Assembly (NCBI GenBank): GCA_020354625.1
Contig: CP070651.1
Span: 3,201,554 to 3,265,553 of the forward strand
Reading direction: 5' to 3'
Length of the DNA: 64,000 nt
DNA from: Trueperaceae bacterium
Lineage (GTDB): Bacteria > Deinococcota > Deinococci > Deinococcales > Trueperaceae
Positions 18,901-27,110 of the stretch are shown here, piece after piece (position 1 is the stretch's first letter; every line of letters begins with the position of its first letter). The notes under the pieces are model-generated. The model ran no database searches. It was not told where the DNA came from and worked only from the letters and a program-made list of their open reading frames with translations. The position numbers and the translations under genes were made by a program.

Positions 18901-20797
18901 CGATCAGCCGCAGACGGTGGTTGCGTATGTCGAGACGCCCACCACCCAAGTCCTGAACCCGAAAGACATCGATGCCCTTTGCTCCACGTGGGGCGAGCTG
19001 GTAGGAGACCTGCTCGAGCACCTTGAGCCCAAGATTCTCGAGGATGGGGAGCACCTCGCTGAGCACCAAGCCCCGACTGTGGTGGTAGATTTTTAGGAGC
19101 GTAACCTCATCCCCATGCACGCCTCCAACCCCCACCGGGTTGAACAGATCGACCCGGTAGGTGCCTGTAATCCGCTCCAGATTCAAGATGTCTCGCACGG
19201 CAGATCGGCTATTGCTAGACGCTTTGTAGCGCTCGTCGAACGCGAACTGGTAACGCTCAGCAAGCCCTCTTCCCTCAGCCTCCCCAACCTCGGTGACGAG
19301 CGCCTCAACCAGGTGATCGTCCCAGCTGCGGATCAGCTCGGTGACCTCACGCTGGATGAGCTTGATATCCACCTCGAAAGGGGTCATCTCGGTGGTCAGA
19401 AAGAAGTGGAACCGCACCTGCGCCTCGTCCTCACCCATCGCCAACTGGTAGTCGACGTGGCTCGCCCGAAGCTTGTCGGCCAAGAGCTCCTGTATCCTGC
19501 CCCGCACCACCGCGTTGAACCGGTCGCGTGGCATGATCACCATAATGGCCAAACCACGCCCCAGCGGGTCGGGGCGCGAGGTAAGGCGAACGCCCCGTTC
19601 CTGTTCGAGACTCATGATGGTACGAATCTCTTGATGCAGGCTCCCGGCATCGGCCCAGAAGAGTTCGCCGCGCGGCATCGAGTTGAAGATGGTGCTGATC
19701 TGCTTGTAGTCGTGTGATTCGGGAGCGGCATTGTCGAGCTCGAGCACCTGCCTCAATTTGTGCCGCAGGATCGGCGTCTCTTCGACGGGCGTCGAAAGCG
19801 CCTTGGAGGTAAAGAGACCGAGCAAACGCTGCTCCCCTCGGACTTGCCAGCTATGGGACAACTTCTTGACCCCGATGTAATCCATCCGCGCGGGGCGGTG
19901 CACACTCGACTCGGCATTGGTCTTGGTTACGATCAAGAGCCGTCCACCTGTCACCCGCTCACGCAAGCCCTCAGAGATATCGGCCAGCCGCACCGGCTCC
20001 CGGTAAGCGCTCTTCTCGGTCTTACGGAGGATGCCGAGCCCACTCCCTTCGGTCAACTGCAGGTACGGAACCTCGTCGCGGGTGAGGATATCGTACTCGC
20101 GGTACCCAAGATAGACGAAATGGTCGTCGTCGAGCCAATCCAGAAAGGCGGCGTACTCCTCGAGCTCTTCAGCCCGGTCTCGGTAGTACCCCTGAGCGCT
20201 CATCCGCCGCAGCTGCCGCAGGTAATCACCCAACCTGCTCCCTTGTTCCCGCATGGCCTGGTAATCCTCGGTGGCCAAGACCACGTCTTCGAGCACCTCG
20301 GTTACGGCCTGCTCGAGCTTTTTCAGGGCACGTTCGTCCTCCTGTTTTTGCACGAAGTAGAGTTCGAAGGCCTCGTTCTTCCCCTTGCGCCTATGATCTT
20401 CGAGGTTGGTGATCACACCCGCTTCGTCACGCTCGATGCTGTAGATGGGGTGGAGGAGGTGATAGAGCTCATATCCCTGCCGGCGCAGTTCGGCCCTTAC
20501 AGAATCGACGATAAATGGCCGGTTATCGAGAGCGAGCATGAGGACGGTATAGGGTCCCTCCCACCCGTCGGCTGGGAAGCTGGGGTTGAAGACGCGCACC
20601 CGAATGCTCCTGTCACCGCGATCTTGCAACAGCGAGAGGCCACTGACCGCCATAGCGAAGAGGCCGTCACAGTCGAACGCCTCCAAAAATTCTGGGGCCG
20701 CTTTATCGAAAAGGACCTCGCCGAACCGGCGGAGCAGAATCTCACTATCCGACAACCGAGTAAAACGTTCCCGGATCCGTTCAAGTGTGGTCGACAT
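15977..20797 (-). CDS. gdhB: NAD-dependent glutamate dehydrogenase, large (GDH-160/180) type
   Basis: This single gene encodes 1606 residues. The N-terminal half (about 1-700) has ACT-like regulatory modules, and the C-terminal half holds the catalytic domain with landmarks MKTQMTKNAVIVPVGSKGGF, ITVLGIGDMSGDVFGN and VVGEGGNLGLTQLARVEYA. It oxidises glutamate to 2-oxoglutarate and ammonia with NAD+, a catabolic role in the cytoplasm. The length is typical of the large form known from Proteobacteria and Actinobacteria. A TATCGT box lies 17 bases before the ATG on the minus strand. The gene is monocistronic and convergent with hemW. Confidence 0.96.
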   Translation of the reverse strand: MSTTLERIRERFTRLSDSEILLRRFGEVLFDKAAPEFLEAFDCDGLFAMAVSGLSLLQDRGDRSIRVRVFNPSFPADGWEGPYTVLMLALDNRPFIVDSVRAELRRQGYELYHLLHPIYSIERDEAGVITNLEDHRRKGKNEAFELYFVQKQEDERALKKLEQAVTEVLEDVVLATEDYQAMREQGSRLGDYLRQLRRMSAQGYYRDRAEELEEYAAFLDWLDDDHFVYLGYREYDILTRDEVPYLQLTEGSGLGILRKTEKSAYREPVRLADISEGLRERVTGGRLLIVTKTNAESSVHRPARMDYIGVKKLSHSWQVRGEQRLLGLFTSKALSTPVEETPILRHKLRQVLELDNAAPESHDYKQISTIFNSMPRGELFWADAGSLHQEIRTIMSLEQERGVRLTSRPDPLGRGLAIMVIMPRDRFNAVVRGRIQELLADKLRASHVDYQLAMGEDEAQVRFHFFLTTEMTPFEVDIKLIQREVTELIRSWDDHLVEALVTEVGEAEGRGLAERYQFAFDERYKASSNSRSAVRDILNLERITGTYRVDLFNPVGVGGVHGDEVTLLKIYHHSRGLVLSEVLPILENLGLKVLEQVSYQLAPRGAKGIDVFRVQDLGGGRLDIRNHRLRLIEALESLLEGAYENDHLNHLVLYAGLTVRQVLLLRAYQMYYAQLSTGTSRGYIASTLLNHPSIACQLYRYFAAKFDPGFEGERSAESARIAEELSEALAAVSSLSEDRVLRGLFNLIEATLRTNFYLGRDHISFKIASADVFDMPDPRPMFEIAVMGPGIEGTHLRGGRVARGGVRWSDRPDDFRSEILGLMKTQMTKNAVIVPVGSKGGFVLKHPPSDRVALREYVRMKYQTFIRGLLDVTDNIVNGRTVQPDGVLCYDDPDPYLVVAADKGTAAFSDLANETAAEYNFWLGDAFASGGSQGYDHKAEGITARGAWECVGRHFRELGVNVFEDPITVLGIGDMSGDVFGNGMLFTEKIRLLAAFNHLHIFLDPDPDPRASYRERRRLFELSRSSWQDYDRALISAGGGVFDRAAKSIPLSPQIRALLGLENDALSGQDLIHALLKMPVDLLWNGGVGTYVKASSERNADVGDAGNDAVRIDASELRARVVGEGGNLGLTQLARVEYARAGGKINTDAIDNSAGVDMSDREVNLKILLQSLVDSGDLTEVQRNRLLKDWTSEVSSLVLRNNYHQSLALSSAERRSRQDLSLFVSLQEYLSERGGLRPRVEFLPTHKQFLDRERAGEGLTRPELTILLSYVKQGLYRHLLTTSFPDDPRFQHYLTSYFPTGVRERFPEAIGSHPLRREIIATQFTNTVVDILGISFVHRGINETGATPEEIIKAALVTLEILEAQTFLEGLFNLDGEVPTALQYHVLDKMVASVEAIANWMLLSDLTIEPVTDFVSFYRKPLRSLRGDLVKLLPPSERRNYRSVVRRLEHQGVPTHLAQDVASFDYLASGIGVVEANHSSGVELKVVAKSYFVLGERLGLGWLRDGLVALPSKDKWEKIAVSGLVIELRRAQRNLVCLYLEAQKGDESLSVKRFLEAELDLIRYDLTLNEIREGEMLSLASGKVLTRLLFRALELASVPARPMALG

Positions 20798-21045
20798 GTT
20801 CTCACTAACTTTCTACGATAATCGCTCAATCTGGCTACGGCGAGTCGGATACCGACACAGACGAGGCGCTGCTTTCGATAGTTCACCTTAAACGCCCCGC
20901 GTATTCTTCGTATGCAAGGTATTATACTGGCTCCGCCTCTACAGCCGCGCTACGCTGAGGGAGCGAGAAGAACCCCCAGTCCATAGCCTCCGAACGAACT
21001 TCGGGCCGGCATGCCGTACACGACATATAGAAAGAATCCCGCCCG

Positions 21046-21051
21046 TATACT
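21046..21051 (+). promoter_or_regulatory. Leaderless -10 box of lspA
   Basis: TATACT lies 7 bases upstream of the ATG at 21059. It supports that ATG over the upstream in-frame ATG at 21011, which the box would leave untranscribed. Confidence 0.55.
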
Positions 21052-21058
21052 AAGAATC

Positions 21059-21631
21059 ATGTTCCTGCTGCTTGCCGCCGTCCTTATCGCCGCCGATCAG
21101 ATCAGCAAATTCTGGGTCAAGGGTAGCTTCAGTCTGGGCCATGAGTTTCCACTCGGGCTCGGCTTCTCCCTCACCTACGTCCAGAACAACGGTGCGGCCT
21201 TCGGCATGCTTCGCGACCTGTCGGTCCCACTCGGCTCGTTGACCCTCGACGGCACCTTGCTGTTGGGGCTCCTTTCGGCCGCGGTGGCCACCGTCTTGCT
21301 GGTCTATCTACTGGTAAACGGCCGACGGCTCCCCGCATTGCCCCTCCTCGGCTTGACGCTGATCTTCAGCGGCGCTGTCGGCAACATGATCGATCGCCTG
21401 AGACTCGGATACGTGGTCGATTTCATCCACTTCCAAGTGCCAAACTTCAACTTTCCCGTGTTCAATCTAGCCGACAGTTGCGTGGTCGTCGGGGCCGCTC
21501 TGGTGCTCTTGAGCAACGTGCTGCCGAAGCGGAGCGCACCACGAACTGCCCATCAGCAAGACGACGCCGAACTATTTCGTGACTTCGAGTTCGATCCCGG
21601 TCTCGAGCTCAACTCGCCAGACCGCGATTGA
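21059..21631 (+). CDS. lspA: Lipoprotein signal peptidase (signal peptidase II)
   Basis: The protein has 190 residues and four membrane segments. The two catalytic aspartates are in GNMIDRLRLGYVVDFIHF and in FNLADSCVVVG, and YVQNNGAAFGM is the conserved family loop. It cleaves signal peptides from prolipoproteins in the membrane. The ATG at 21059 is chosen because it fits the usual LspA start (a hydrophobic segment followed by AADQISKFWV) and the -10 box; an ATG at 21011 would add 16 residues. The C-terminal tail of about 25 polar residues is longer than usual. The next gene starts 25 bp downstream. Confidence 0.93.
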   Translation: MFLLLAAVLIAADQISKFWVKGSFSLGHEFPLGLGFSLTYVQNNGAAFGMLRDLSVPLGSLTLDGTLLLGLLSAAVATVLLVYLLVNGRRLPALPLLGLTLIFSGAVGNMIDRLRLGYVVDFIHFQVPNFNFPVFNLADSCVVVGAALVLLSNVLPKRSAPRTAHQQDDAELFRDFEFDPGLELNSPDRD

Positions 21632-21656
21632 TCCGCGATCCCAAAGGATCGTAGCC

Positions 21657-23777
21657 GTGCCGAACCGAACCACCCTCCTCAGCGTAACGGGGATGGACTG
21701 TGCCGACTGCACCAGACAGGTCGAAAGAGCGCTTTGTAGCGTCTCCGGCGTTCACGCGGTCGAGGTATCCCTCGCTTCAGAACGAGCGAAGGTCACGTTC
21801 GATCCGGCGCTGGTCACGATCAGTGAGTTGACAGCGGCCGTGACCAAACAAGGGTACGGCTGTTCGCTCCCAGGTACTGGGCCAGACAATGCCGACCTCA
21901 CAACGAGAGCCGAGTGGCCGTTCGCCTGGCTCATCGCCGCATTCTTGATGCTGGTGGTCGTGGCGGAGTGGTTCGGACTGTTCGACCGGCTCGACGACCG
22001 GCTCCCCTGGTTCGCCTGGCTGCTCGCTGTCCTCGGGGCCGGCTATCCCGTCTTTCGTAAGGTCGTTGAGGCCGCATTACGGCGCCAGATCATCGCCCAC
22101 ACGCTCATGACCTTGGGGGTGACCGCGGCCATGCTGGTCGGTGAGTATTCGGCTGCCATCGTCATCGTGCTCTTTATGCGCGTCGCCAACTACACCGAAC
22201 ACTTCACCATGACGCGCGCCCGGCAGGCCATCAAGGATCTCACCAAGCTGGCGCCCCAGAACGCCCGGGTGCTTCGGAACGGTGTGGAACAGACCCTTCC
22301 TATCGAGCAGGTCCAGCGCGGGGATATCGTAGTGGTGCGCCCTGGAGATCGCATCCCCGTCGACGGCGTCGTGATCGAAGGAGCTGCCACCGTCAATCAG
22401 TCGACCATCACCGGCGAATCGATGCCGGTCGAGGTGGGGCCGGGAACAGAGGTGTTCGCCGCCAGCCTGGCGGAGCTCGGTAGCCTGAGAATCGAAGTCT
22501 GGCGGAGGGGTGAGCAGACGACATTCGGGCGCATCATCACGCTAGTCGAGGAGGCCGAAACCGGCCGTTCCGATGCCCAGCAGCTCGCCGACAGAGTCGC
22601 CAGCTACTACCTACCGGTCATCTCGGGTGTAGCGGCTCTGACCTTCGTACTGAGCCGCGATCCCCTGGCCACCGCTGCAGTGCTTTTGGTCGCCTGTGCC
22701 TGCGCATTTGCCATGGCGACCCCCGTGGCGATGCTCGCCTCGATCGGTGCAGCTGCCAAACAGGGGCTCCTCATCAAAGGCGGCAGGCACCTCGAAGCGC
22801 TCGCGCGCGCAGATGTGCTCTTGGTGGACAAGACCGGCACACTGACGCTCGGCACTCCCGAAATCACCGATATCGTGTCCCTAGGAACCCACACCGAAGA
22901 GGCTATTCTCACCTGCGCCGCCTCGGCCGAACAGGACTCCGAACATCCACTCGCTGAAGCTGTAAGACGGGCCGCCGACGAGAAGGGTCTCAGCTTCTCC
23001 CCTCCCGACACCTTCAGCGCCCTCCCCGGTTTCGGGATCAGGGCCCGCTTCGGCACACAGGAGGTGACCGTCGGCAGCCACCGTGTGCTCGACGGCCAAA
23101 CCGTACCGAAGCGCGTCAGGGAGTTGCAAAAAGAGGGAAAGACCCTGCTCTACCTCTTGGTGAATGGCGAGCTCGAAGGCGTGCTAGCAGCGGCTGATCG
23201 ACTGCGATCTGATGCCGTCTGGAACGTACGAAATCTTAAAACACTCGGCTTCTCCACCGTAGAAATGCTCACTGGCGACCACGAAGCCACCGCACAGGCG
23301 CTGGCCGAGAAGCTCGACATCGCCTACCGGGCGAACCTCCTCCCAGAAGAAAAGATCGCGGTCGTGCGCCGCTACCAAGCCGAAGGACACCGGGTAGTGA
23401 TGGTGGGCGATGGGGTCAACGACGCACCTGCTTTGGCCCAAGCCGACGTCGGCATCGCGATGGGGAACGTGGGCACCGAAGTGGCGATGGAGGCCGCTCA
23501 CCTGATATTGATGCGCGACGACTGGGCACTGGTCCCCGAAGCCGTGCGGATCGCCCGCCGTACTATGCAGATCGTCCGCAGCAACCTCGGCTTTACCATC
23601 GCCTTCAACACGGTAGGGGTATCGCTGGCGGCCTTCGGCATCTTACCCCCCATCTTCGCCGCCGCCGCCCAATCGATCCCCGATCTCGGCATCATGGCTA
23701 ATTCCGCACGTCTCTTGCGCCAGCCCCACGCCCGGCATGAAGAGGAAGGCCCAGACCACTCGACTCGCGGCGGCTAA
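21657..23777 (+). CDS. Heavy-metal P1B-type ATPase with atypical CAC metal site
   Basis: This 706-residue protein starts at GTG 21657 behind AAAGGA; the open frame upstream overlaps lspA. It has an N-terminal heavy-metal-associated domain with GMDCADC (C15, C18), an actuator domain with TGES, the phosphorylation motif DKTGT (Asp391), the SEHPL motif and the nucleotide and hinge motif MVGDGVNDAP. The transmembrane metal site, usually CPC, reads CAC (347-349, in VACACAFAMATP), and the last helix has QSIPDLGIMANSARL instead of the usual MSSxxV pattern. It therefore pumps a transition metal across the membrane, but copper specificity cannot be assumed. It is probably co-transcribed with lspA. Confidence 0.92.
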   Translation: MPNRTTLLSVTGMDCADCTRQVERALCSVSGVHAVEVSLASERAKVTFDPALVTISELTAAVTKQGYGCSLPGTGPDNADLTTRAEWPFAWLIAAFLMLVVVAEWFGLFDRLDDRLPWFAWLLAVLGAGYPVFRKVVEAALRRQIIAHTLMTLGVTAAMLVGEYSAAIVIVLFMRVANYTEHFTMTRARQAIKDLTKLAPQNARVLRNGVEQTLPIEQVQRGDIVVVRPGDRIPVDGVVIEGAATVNQSTITGESMPVEVGPGTEVFAASLAELGSLRIEVWRRGEQTTFGRIITLVEEAETGRSDAQQLADRVASYYLPVISGVAALTFVLSRDPLATAAVLLVACACAFAMATPVAMLASIGAAAKQGLLIKGGRHLEALARADVLLVDKTGTLTLGTPEITDIVSLGTHTEEAILTCAASAEQDSEHPLAEAVRRAADEKGLSFSPPDTFSALPGFGIRARFGTQEVTVGSHRVLDGQTVPKRVRELQKEGKTLLYLLVNGELEGVLAAADRLRSDAVWNVRNLKTLGFSTVEMLTGDHEATAQALAEKLDIAYRANLLPEEKIAVVRRYQAEGHRVVMVGDGVNDAPALAQADVGIAMGNVGTEVAMEAAHLILMRDDWALVPEAVRIARRTMQIVRSNLGFTIAFNTVGVSLAAFGILPPIFAAAAQSIPDLGIMANSARLLRQPHARHEEEGPDHSTRGG

Positions 23778-23832
23778 GCACCTTAAGGCTCACTTTTTAC
23801 TCGGTCGCACGGCCCTACCGGGTACCAGGGTC

Positions 23833-24675
23833 TCACCCTTTCACAAGCTTCAAAAACCGCTCTCGACCAGCCAAATCCTCGAAGATCGAAGCATCGGCCC
23901 AGCCGCGGCTGCTCTCTAGCGCCGCACGAACGTTTCGTGGATCGAGTTCCATCAACAAGACCGCCCCGGGGGTAAGCAAGCGGCGCGCCTGGCGCTCCAG
24001 CCGCCGGGCCTGGCGCAACCCCGAGCGGCCCCCGTAAAGCGCCGATTCCGGATCGCGCTTTACCTCCGGGCTCACCACCGCGCGGTCCCGATCGGGCAGG
24101 TAGGGTGGGTTGGAGACCATCAGACCGACCCTGGCAGCAATCTCTTTCACCGCGGGCGTATCCAAGAGATCTGCCCTCAAAAAAGATACTGCCAACCCGA
24201 GTCTCTGCGCGTTGGTTGCCGCGACGTTGAGCGCTTCTGTCGAGATGTCGGTGGCCACCACTTCGGCATCGGGACGCCGGCACTTGATGGCCAACGCGAT
24301 GGCCCCACTGCCGGTGCCGACCTCGAGCACCTTAGGATCGGCGACGCCTCGGAGCGTCTCGAGACACAGAACTACCAGCTGTTCGGTCTCCGGCCTGGGG
24401 ATGAACACTCCTGGCCCCACCACGAGCTCCAAGCCATAGAAGTGGCTCCTCGCAAGAATGTGTTGCAGGGGCTCGCGGCCTTCACGACGCACGAGCCACT
24501 GCTCGAGTACGGTCTGCTCGCGAGCCGTCAGCTCCCGCGACGGAGAAAGGATCAGCTCCGAACGAGACAGCTTAACAGCAGCCTCGAGCAAGAGCAGTGC
24601 CTCCACTTCCGCACTGACGATCCCAGCAGCCCGTAGTCTGTTGGCGACCTGGGCCCTCGCCTCCTCAAGCGTCAT
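23833..24675 (-). CDS. prmC: Release-factor glutamine methyltransferase PrmC
   Basis: The protein has 280 residues from ATG 24675. An N-terminal helical domain precedes the Rossmann methyltransferase domain with FIPRPETEQL, the SAM-binding EVGTGSGAIALAI and the catalytic SNPPYL. PrmC methylates the glutamine of the GGQ motif in release factors RF1 and RF2. The frame is open 44 codons further upstream, but this would run into the queuosine-salvage gene; the chosen ATG lies 37 bp after that gene's stop and matches the family N-terminus. No strong ribosome binding site is present. It is likely co-transcribed with the upstream gene. Confidence 0.92.
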   Translation of the reverse strand: MTLEEARAQVANRLRAAGIVSAEVEALLLLEAAVKLSRSELILSPSRELTAREQTVLEQWLVRREGREPLQHILARSHFYGLELVVGPGVFIPRPETEQLVVLCLETLRGVADPKVLEVGTGSGAIALAIKCRRPDAEVVATDISTEALNVAATNAQRLGLAVSFLRADLLDTPAVKEIAARVGLMVSNPPYLPDRDRAVVSPEVKRDPESALYGGRSGLRQARRLERQARRLLTPGAVLLMELDPRNVRAALESSRGWADASIFEDLAGRERFLKLVKG

Positions 24676-24712
24676 CGGGTGCTGGGTCCACTTCGAGCAC
24701 GCAGAGAACTCA

Positions 24713-25675
24713 TCAATAAAACACCGTGCGGGTGCGGTGCCGCGGCAACCGCTTGTAGCGTGGTTCCTGCCCCCTATTCCACAGGGCGATGTCGATCTGC
24801 CGAGCACTTACCTCGAGACCCCGTCCGCGCAACTCCCGTACCAACTCTTCGACCGCGTGGAGCGCCACCGCCCGGATCTCGACCTCCTCGGGAGATCCAG
24901 GGGCGACGAGCTCTCCACGCGCCAGCTTCGTTGCCAACTCCGGGCCGTAGACCAACAATCCGTCGGTCCGAAGAACGTGGGGCACCAGATTGTCTGCGAA
25001 CATCGTCAGCTGGTCGAGATCTTCGAAAAAACCGTATCCACGTCCCCCAAACGCCAACGCCAGATCCGAGACGGTGATCTGGGCGCGCTTATAAAACGGC
25101 ACCTCGAAACCTCGGTAGTAGGCTATGTCTCGAAAGTCCTTCAGCCTGCTCAAGCCGGCAACCAACCGGCCGGCCGAGTGGTCGGCCTCTTCGAGCAACG
25201 CCGCATAACGCCCCTGGTACTTCTCTACCAGCAGAGAACCCAACTCGTTGAGCGCGCCTGCGTAGAGGGACATGAGTTCTGCCCGCACAGGATCTTCGAG
25301 GTCCTGACCCAAGAGGCTCGTAACCTGTTCGGGTGAGAGCTCGGACAACTCCTGAGCGCTCGGCGCCCCACGGGCCTCGAAGACATCCTTGAGGCGCGAA
25401 GCGACGGTGAAGTAGCCCGACATACCCTTACGCTTGATCAGCCTGGGGAAGTACCCCGAACCGAAATTGACGGTGTCCAGCATGAGGAGATACGCCACCG
25501 TCGCCTCGGCATCACCTCTGAAATGATGTCGTTCGTCGTAACTGGGAACGCTGACACTACGAGGGTCGAATCGGTCGGCGTAGAGCGTGATATCCCCCAC
25601 TAGCCTGACGTGATCGGCTACTGCAGCTACCCGGGCACAAGCCTCACGAACGGTCTCGAACAAGCCTTTGCCCAT
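24713..25675 (-). CDS. Queuosine salvage family protein (Qng1/DUF2419, queuosine 5'-phosphate N-glycosylase-like)
   Basis: This 320-residue protein matches the Q-salvage family related to human QNG1 (C9orf64). Features include LLMLDTVNFGSGYFP, the adjacent GMSGYFTVASRL, ADNLVPHVLRTDGLLVYGPEL, and the typical ending LWNRGQEPRYKRLPRHR. Family members release the base queuine from queuosine 5'-phosphate so that it can be reinserted into tRNA. This protein is common in eukaryotes and patchy in bacteria. No queuine biosynthesis or tgt gene lies in the window. It is the first gene of a probable two-gene operon with prmC. Confidence 0.82.
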   Translation of the reverse strand: MGKGLFETVREACARVAAVADHVRLVGDITLYADRFDPRSVSVPSYDERHHFRGDAEATVAYLLMLDTVNFGSGYFPRLIKRKGMSGYFTVASRLKDVFEARGAPSAQELSELSPEQVTSLLGQDLEDPVRAELMSLYAGALNELGSLLVEKYQGRYAALLEEADHSAGRLVAGLSRLKDFRDIAYYRGFEVPFYKRAQITVSDLALAFGGRGYGFFEDLDQLTMFADNLVPHVLRTDGLLVYGPELATKLARGELVAPGSPEEVEIRAVALHAVEELVRELRGRGLEVSARQIDIALWNRGQEPRYKRLPRHRTRTVFY

Positions 25676-25804
25676 CTGTCACCAGTATCCTCACATCGAA
25701 CCGAGCCGACCAATCACCGTGAACTCCTGCGGGTCGAATGTTTGAACCTACCTCGTCTTTCAGGCTTGTACGCGTAGGCATGAACCGAACAGCAGCCTCG
25801 GCTG

Positions 25805-26467
25805 TTAGGAACCGAGGTACCGCACCAACGCCTCGAGGTCGGTCGTGATCAGGTCCGGGCTGAAGCCGAGCGCCTCCGGAGGGGCTCCGGAGCGATTGAG
25901 CCAGCAGGTCCAAAATCCGAACGCCTTGGCACCGCTCACATCCCACGCGTTGGCAGAGATGAAGCCGATCGACGCCCTGTCGAGCCCTCCCTCCAACACG
26001 AGGGCGTATACGCGTGGATCCGGTTTGAAAGAGCGTACCTCATCAGCGCTCAAAACAGCGACCAGCTCGCCGGTCAATCCAGCTGCAGACACCACTTCGT
26101 TCAACATGCGGGGCGAACCGTTGGACAGAATCACACGCTCATACGCTGAGAGCGCACCGAGCGACGCTTTCACTTCGGGATAGAGTTCTAGCTGGGTATA
26201 ACTCTCCATGACCTCTGCTGCCCACGCCACATCGAGCTCGAGCGTACGCATGGCGTACGTCAAGGCCTCCTCGGTAACCGACCAAAAATCCACATAACGC
26301 CCCATCAGCGCCCGTAACCAGCTGTACTCGAGCTGCTTTTGCCGCCAGAGCCGGCTGAGCTCCCCACCACGACCAGGGAATAGCGCTTCACAGGTCGTCA
26401 CCACCGAGTGCACGTCGAAAAGAGTGCCGTAGGCGTCGAACGCCAGCAGCTGGAGTTGGGGCCGCAT
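25805..26467 (-). CDS. Haloacid dehalogenase, type II (L-2-haloacid dehalogenase-like)
   Basis: This 220-residue HAD protein has the nucleophile motif AFDAYGTLFD (Asp11), a helical cap, VILSNGSP, the conserved lysine in SFKPDPRVY, and SANAWDVSGAKAFG, the signature of L-2-haloacid dehalogenases. The reaction is hydrolytic removal of halide from 2-haloacids; many close relatives act on other substrates, so the true substrate is open. It stands alone between jag and the Q-salvage gene. Confidence 0.88.
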   Translation of the reverse strand: MRPQLQLLAFDAYGTLFDVHSVVTTCEALFPGRGGELSRLWRQKQLEYSWLRALMGRYVDFWSVTEEALTYAMRTLELDVAWAAEVMESYTQLELYPEVKASLGALSAYERVILSNGSPRMLNEVVSAAGLTGELVAVLSADEVRSFKPDPRVYALVLEGGLDRASIGFISANAWDVSGAKAFGFWTCWLNRSGAPPEALGFSPDLITTDLEALVRYLGS

Positions 26468-26497
26468 CGAAATGCCTGTTCTATAGCGTGGGGGCCG

Positions 26498-27097
26498 CTA
26501 CGAATCCTCTTGGGTATCGGGTATAATCACCACCCGGCGGTCGCGTCCCTCGCCGGTCGACTCGCTCTTCACGTAAGGATCGTCAGCCAACGCCAGATGG
26601 ATCACGCGGCGTTCGGCCGCACTCATCGGCTCGAGCTCGACGGGCTGGCCGGTCTTCTGAACCTCGCTCGACACCCGGCGAGCTTGATCCTGCAAACGCT
26701 CGTCCCGACGGCGTTTGTACCCGCCCACATCGATGTTGACCCGCACGTTCTGCCCCTCTTCACGGTTCATGACGGCGTTGGTGACATACTCCAGCGCGTG
26801 GAGCGTCCGACCGCTGCGGCCGATGATCTTCCCGGGATCGCCGCCGAACACCTCTACCTCGATCCGATCTTCTTCCACATGCGAGATCTCTACCGCATAA
26901 GCCGGATCGAAGTTGAGGAGCAAATTGACCAGGAACGATTCACACCGCTCCGACGCGTCTCCCTCGACCCGTACACTGCTAGGGATCGTGAAGGTCTCCT
27001 CCGCATCGACCGCTTCCAAGAACTGCGGTTCGGTCTCTTCCTCCATGTCGATCCCGATATCTTCGAGGTACTTGTCCAGATCGTTGTCTGCCATCAT
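26498..27097 (-). CDS. jag: RNA-binding protein Jag/KhpB (KH and R3H domains)
   Basis: The protein has 199 residues: an acidic N-terminus, a KH-like domain with FGGDPGKIIGRSGRTLHALE, and a C-terminal R3H domain (PMSAAERRVIHLALAD). Jag/KhpB binds RNA and influences cell elongation and division in Gram-positive species. The N-terminal Jag_N domain is short or divergent. It lies 13 bp after yidC, in the conserved rpmH-rnpA-yidD-yidC-jag order. The start at ATG 27097 has AAGGATG upstream. Confidence 0.92.
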   Translation of the reverse strand: MMADNDLDKYLEDIGIDMEEETEPQFLEAVDAEETFTIPSSVRVEGDASERCESFLVNLLLNFDPAYAVEISHVEEDRIEVEVFGGDPGKIIGRSGRTLHALEYVTNAVMNREEGQNVRVNIDVGGYKRRRDERLQDQARRVSSEVQKTGQPVELEPMSAAERRVIHLALADDPYVKSESTGEGRDRRVVIIPDTQEDS

Positions 27098-27110
27098 ACA
27101 TCCTTACGCC

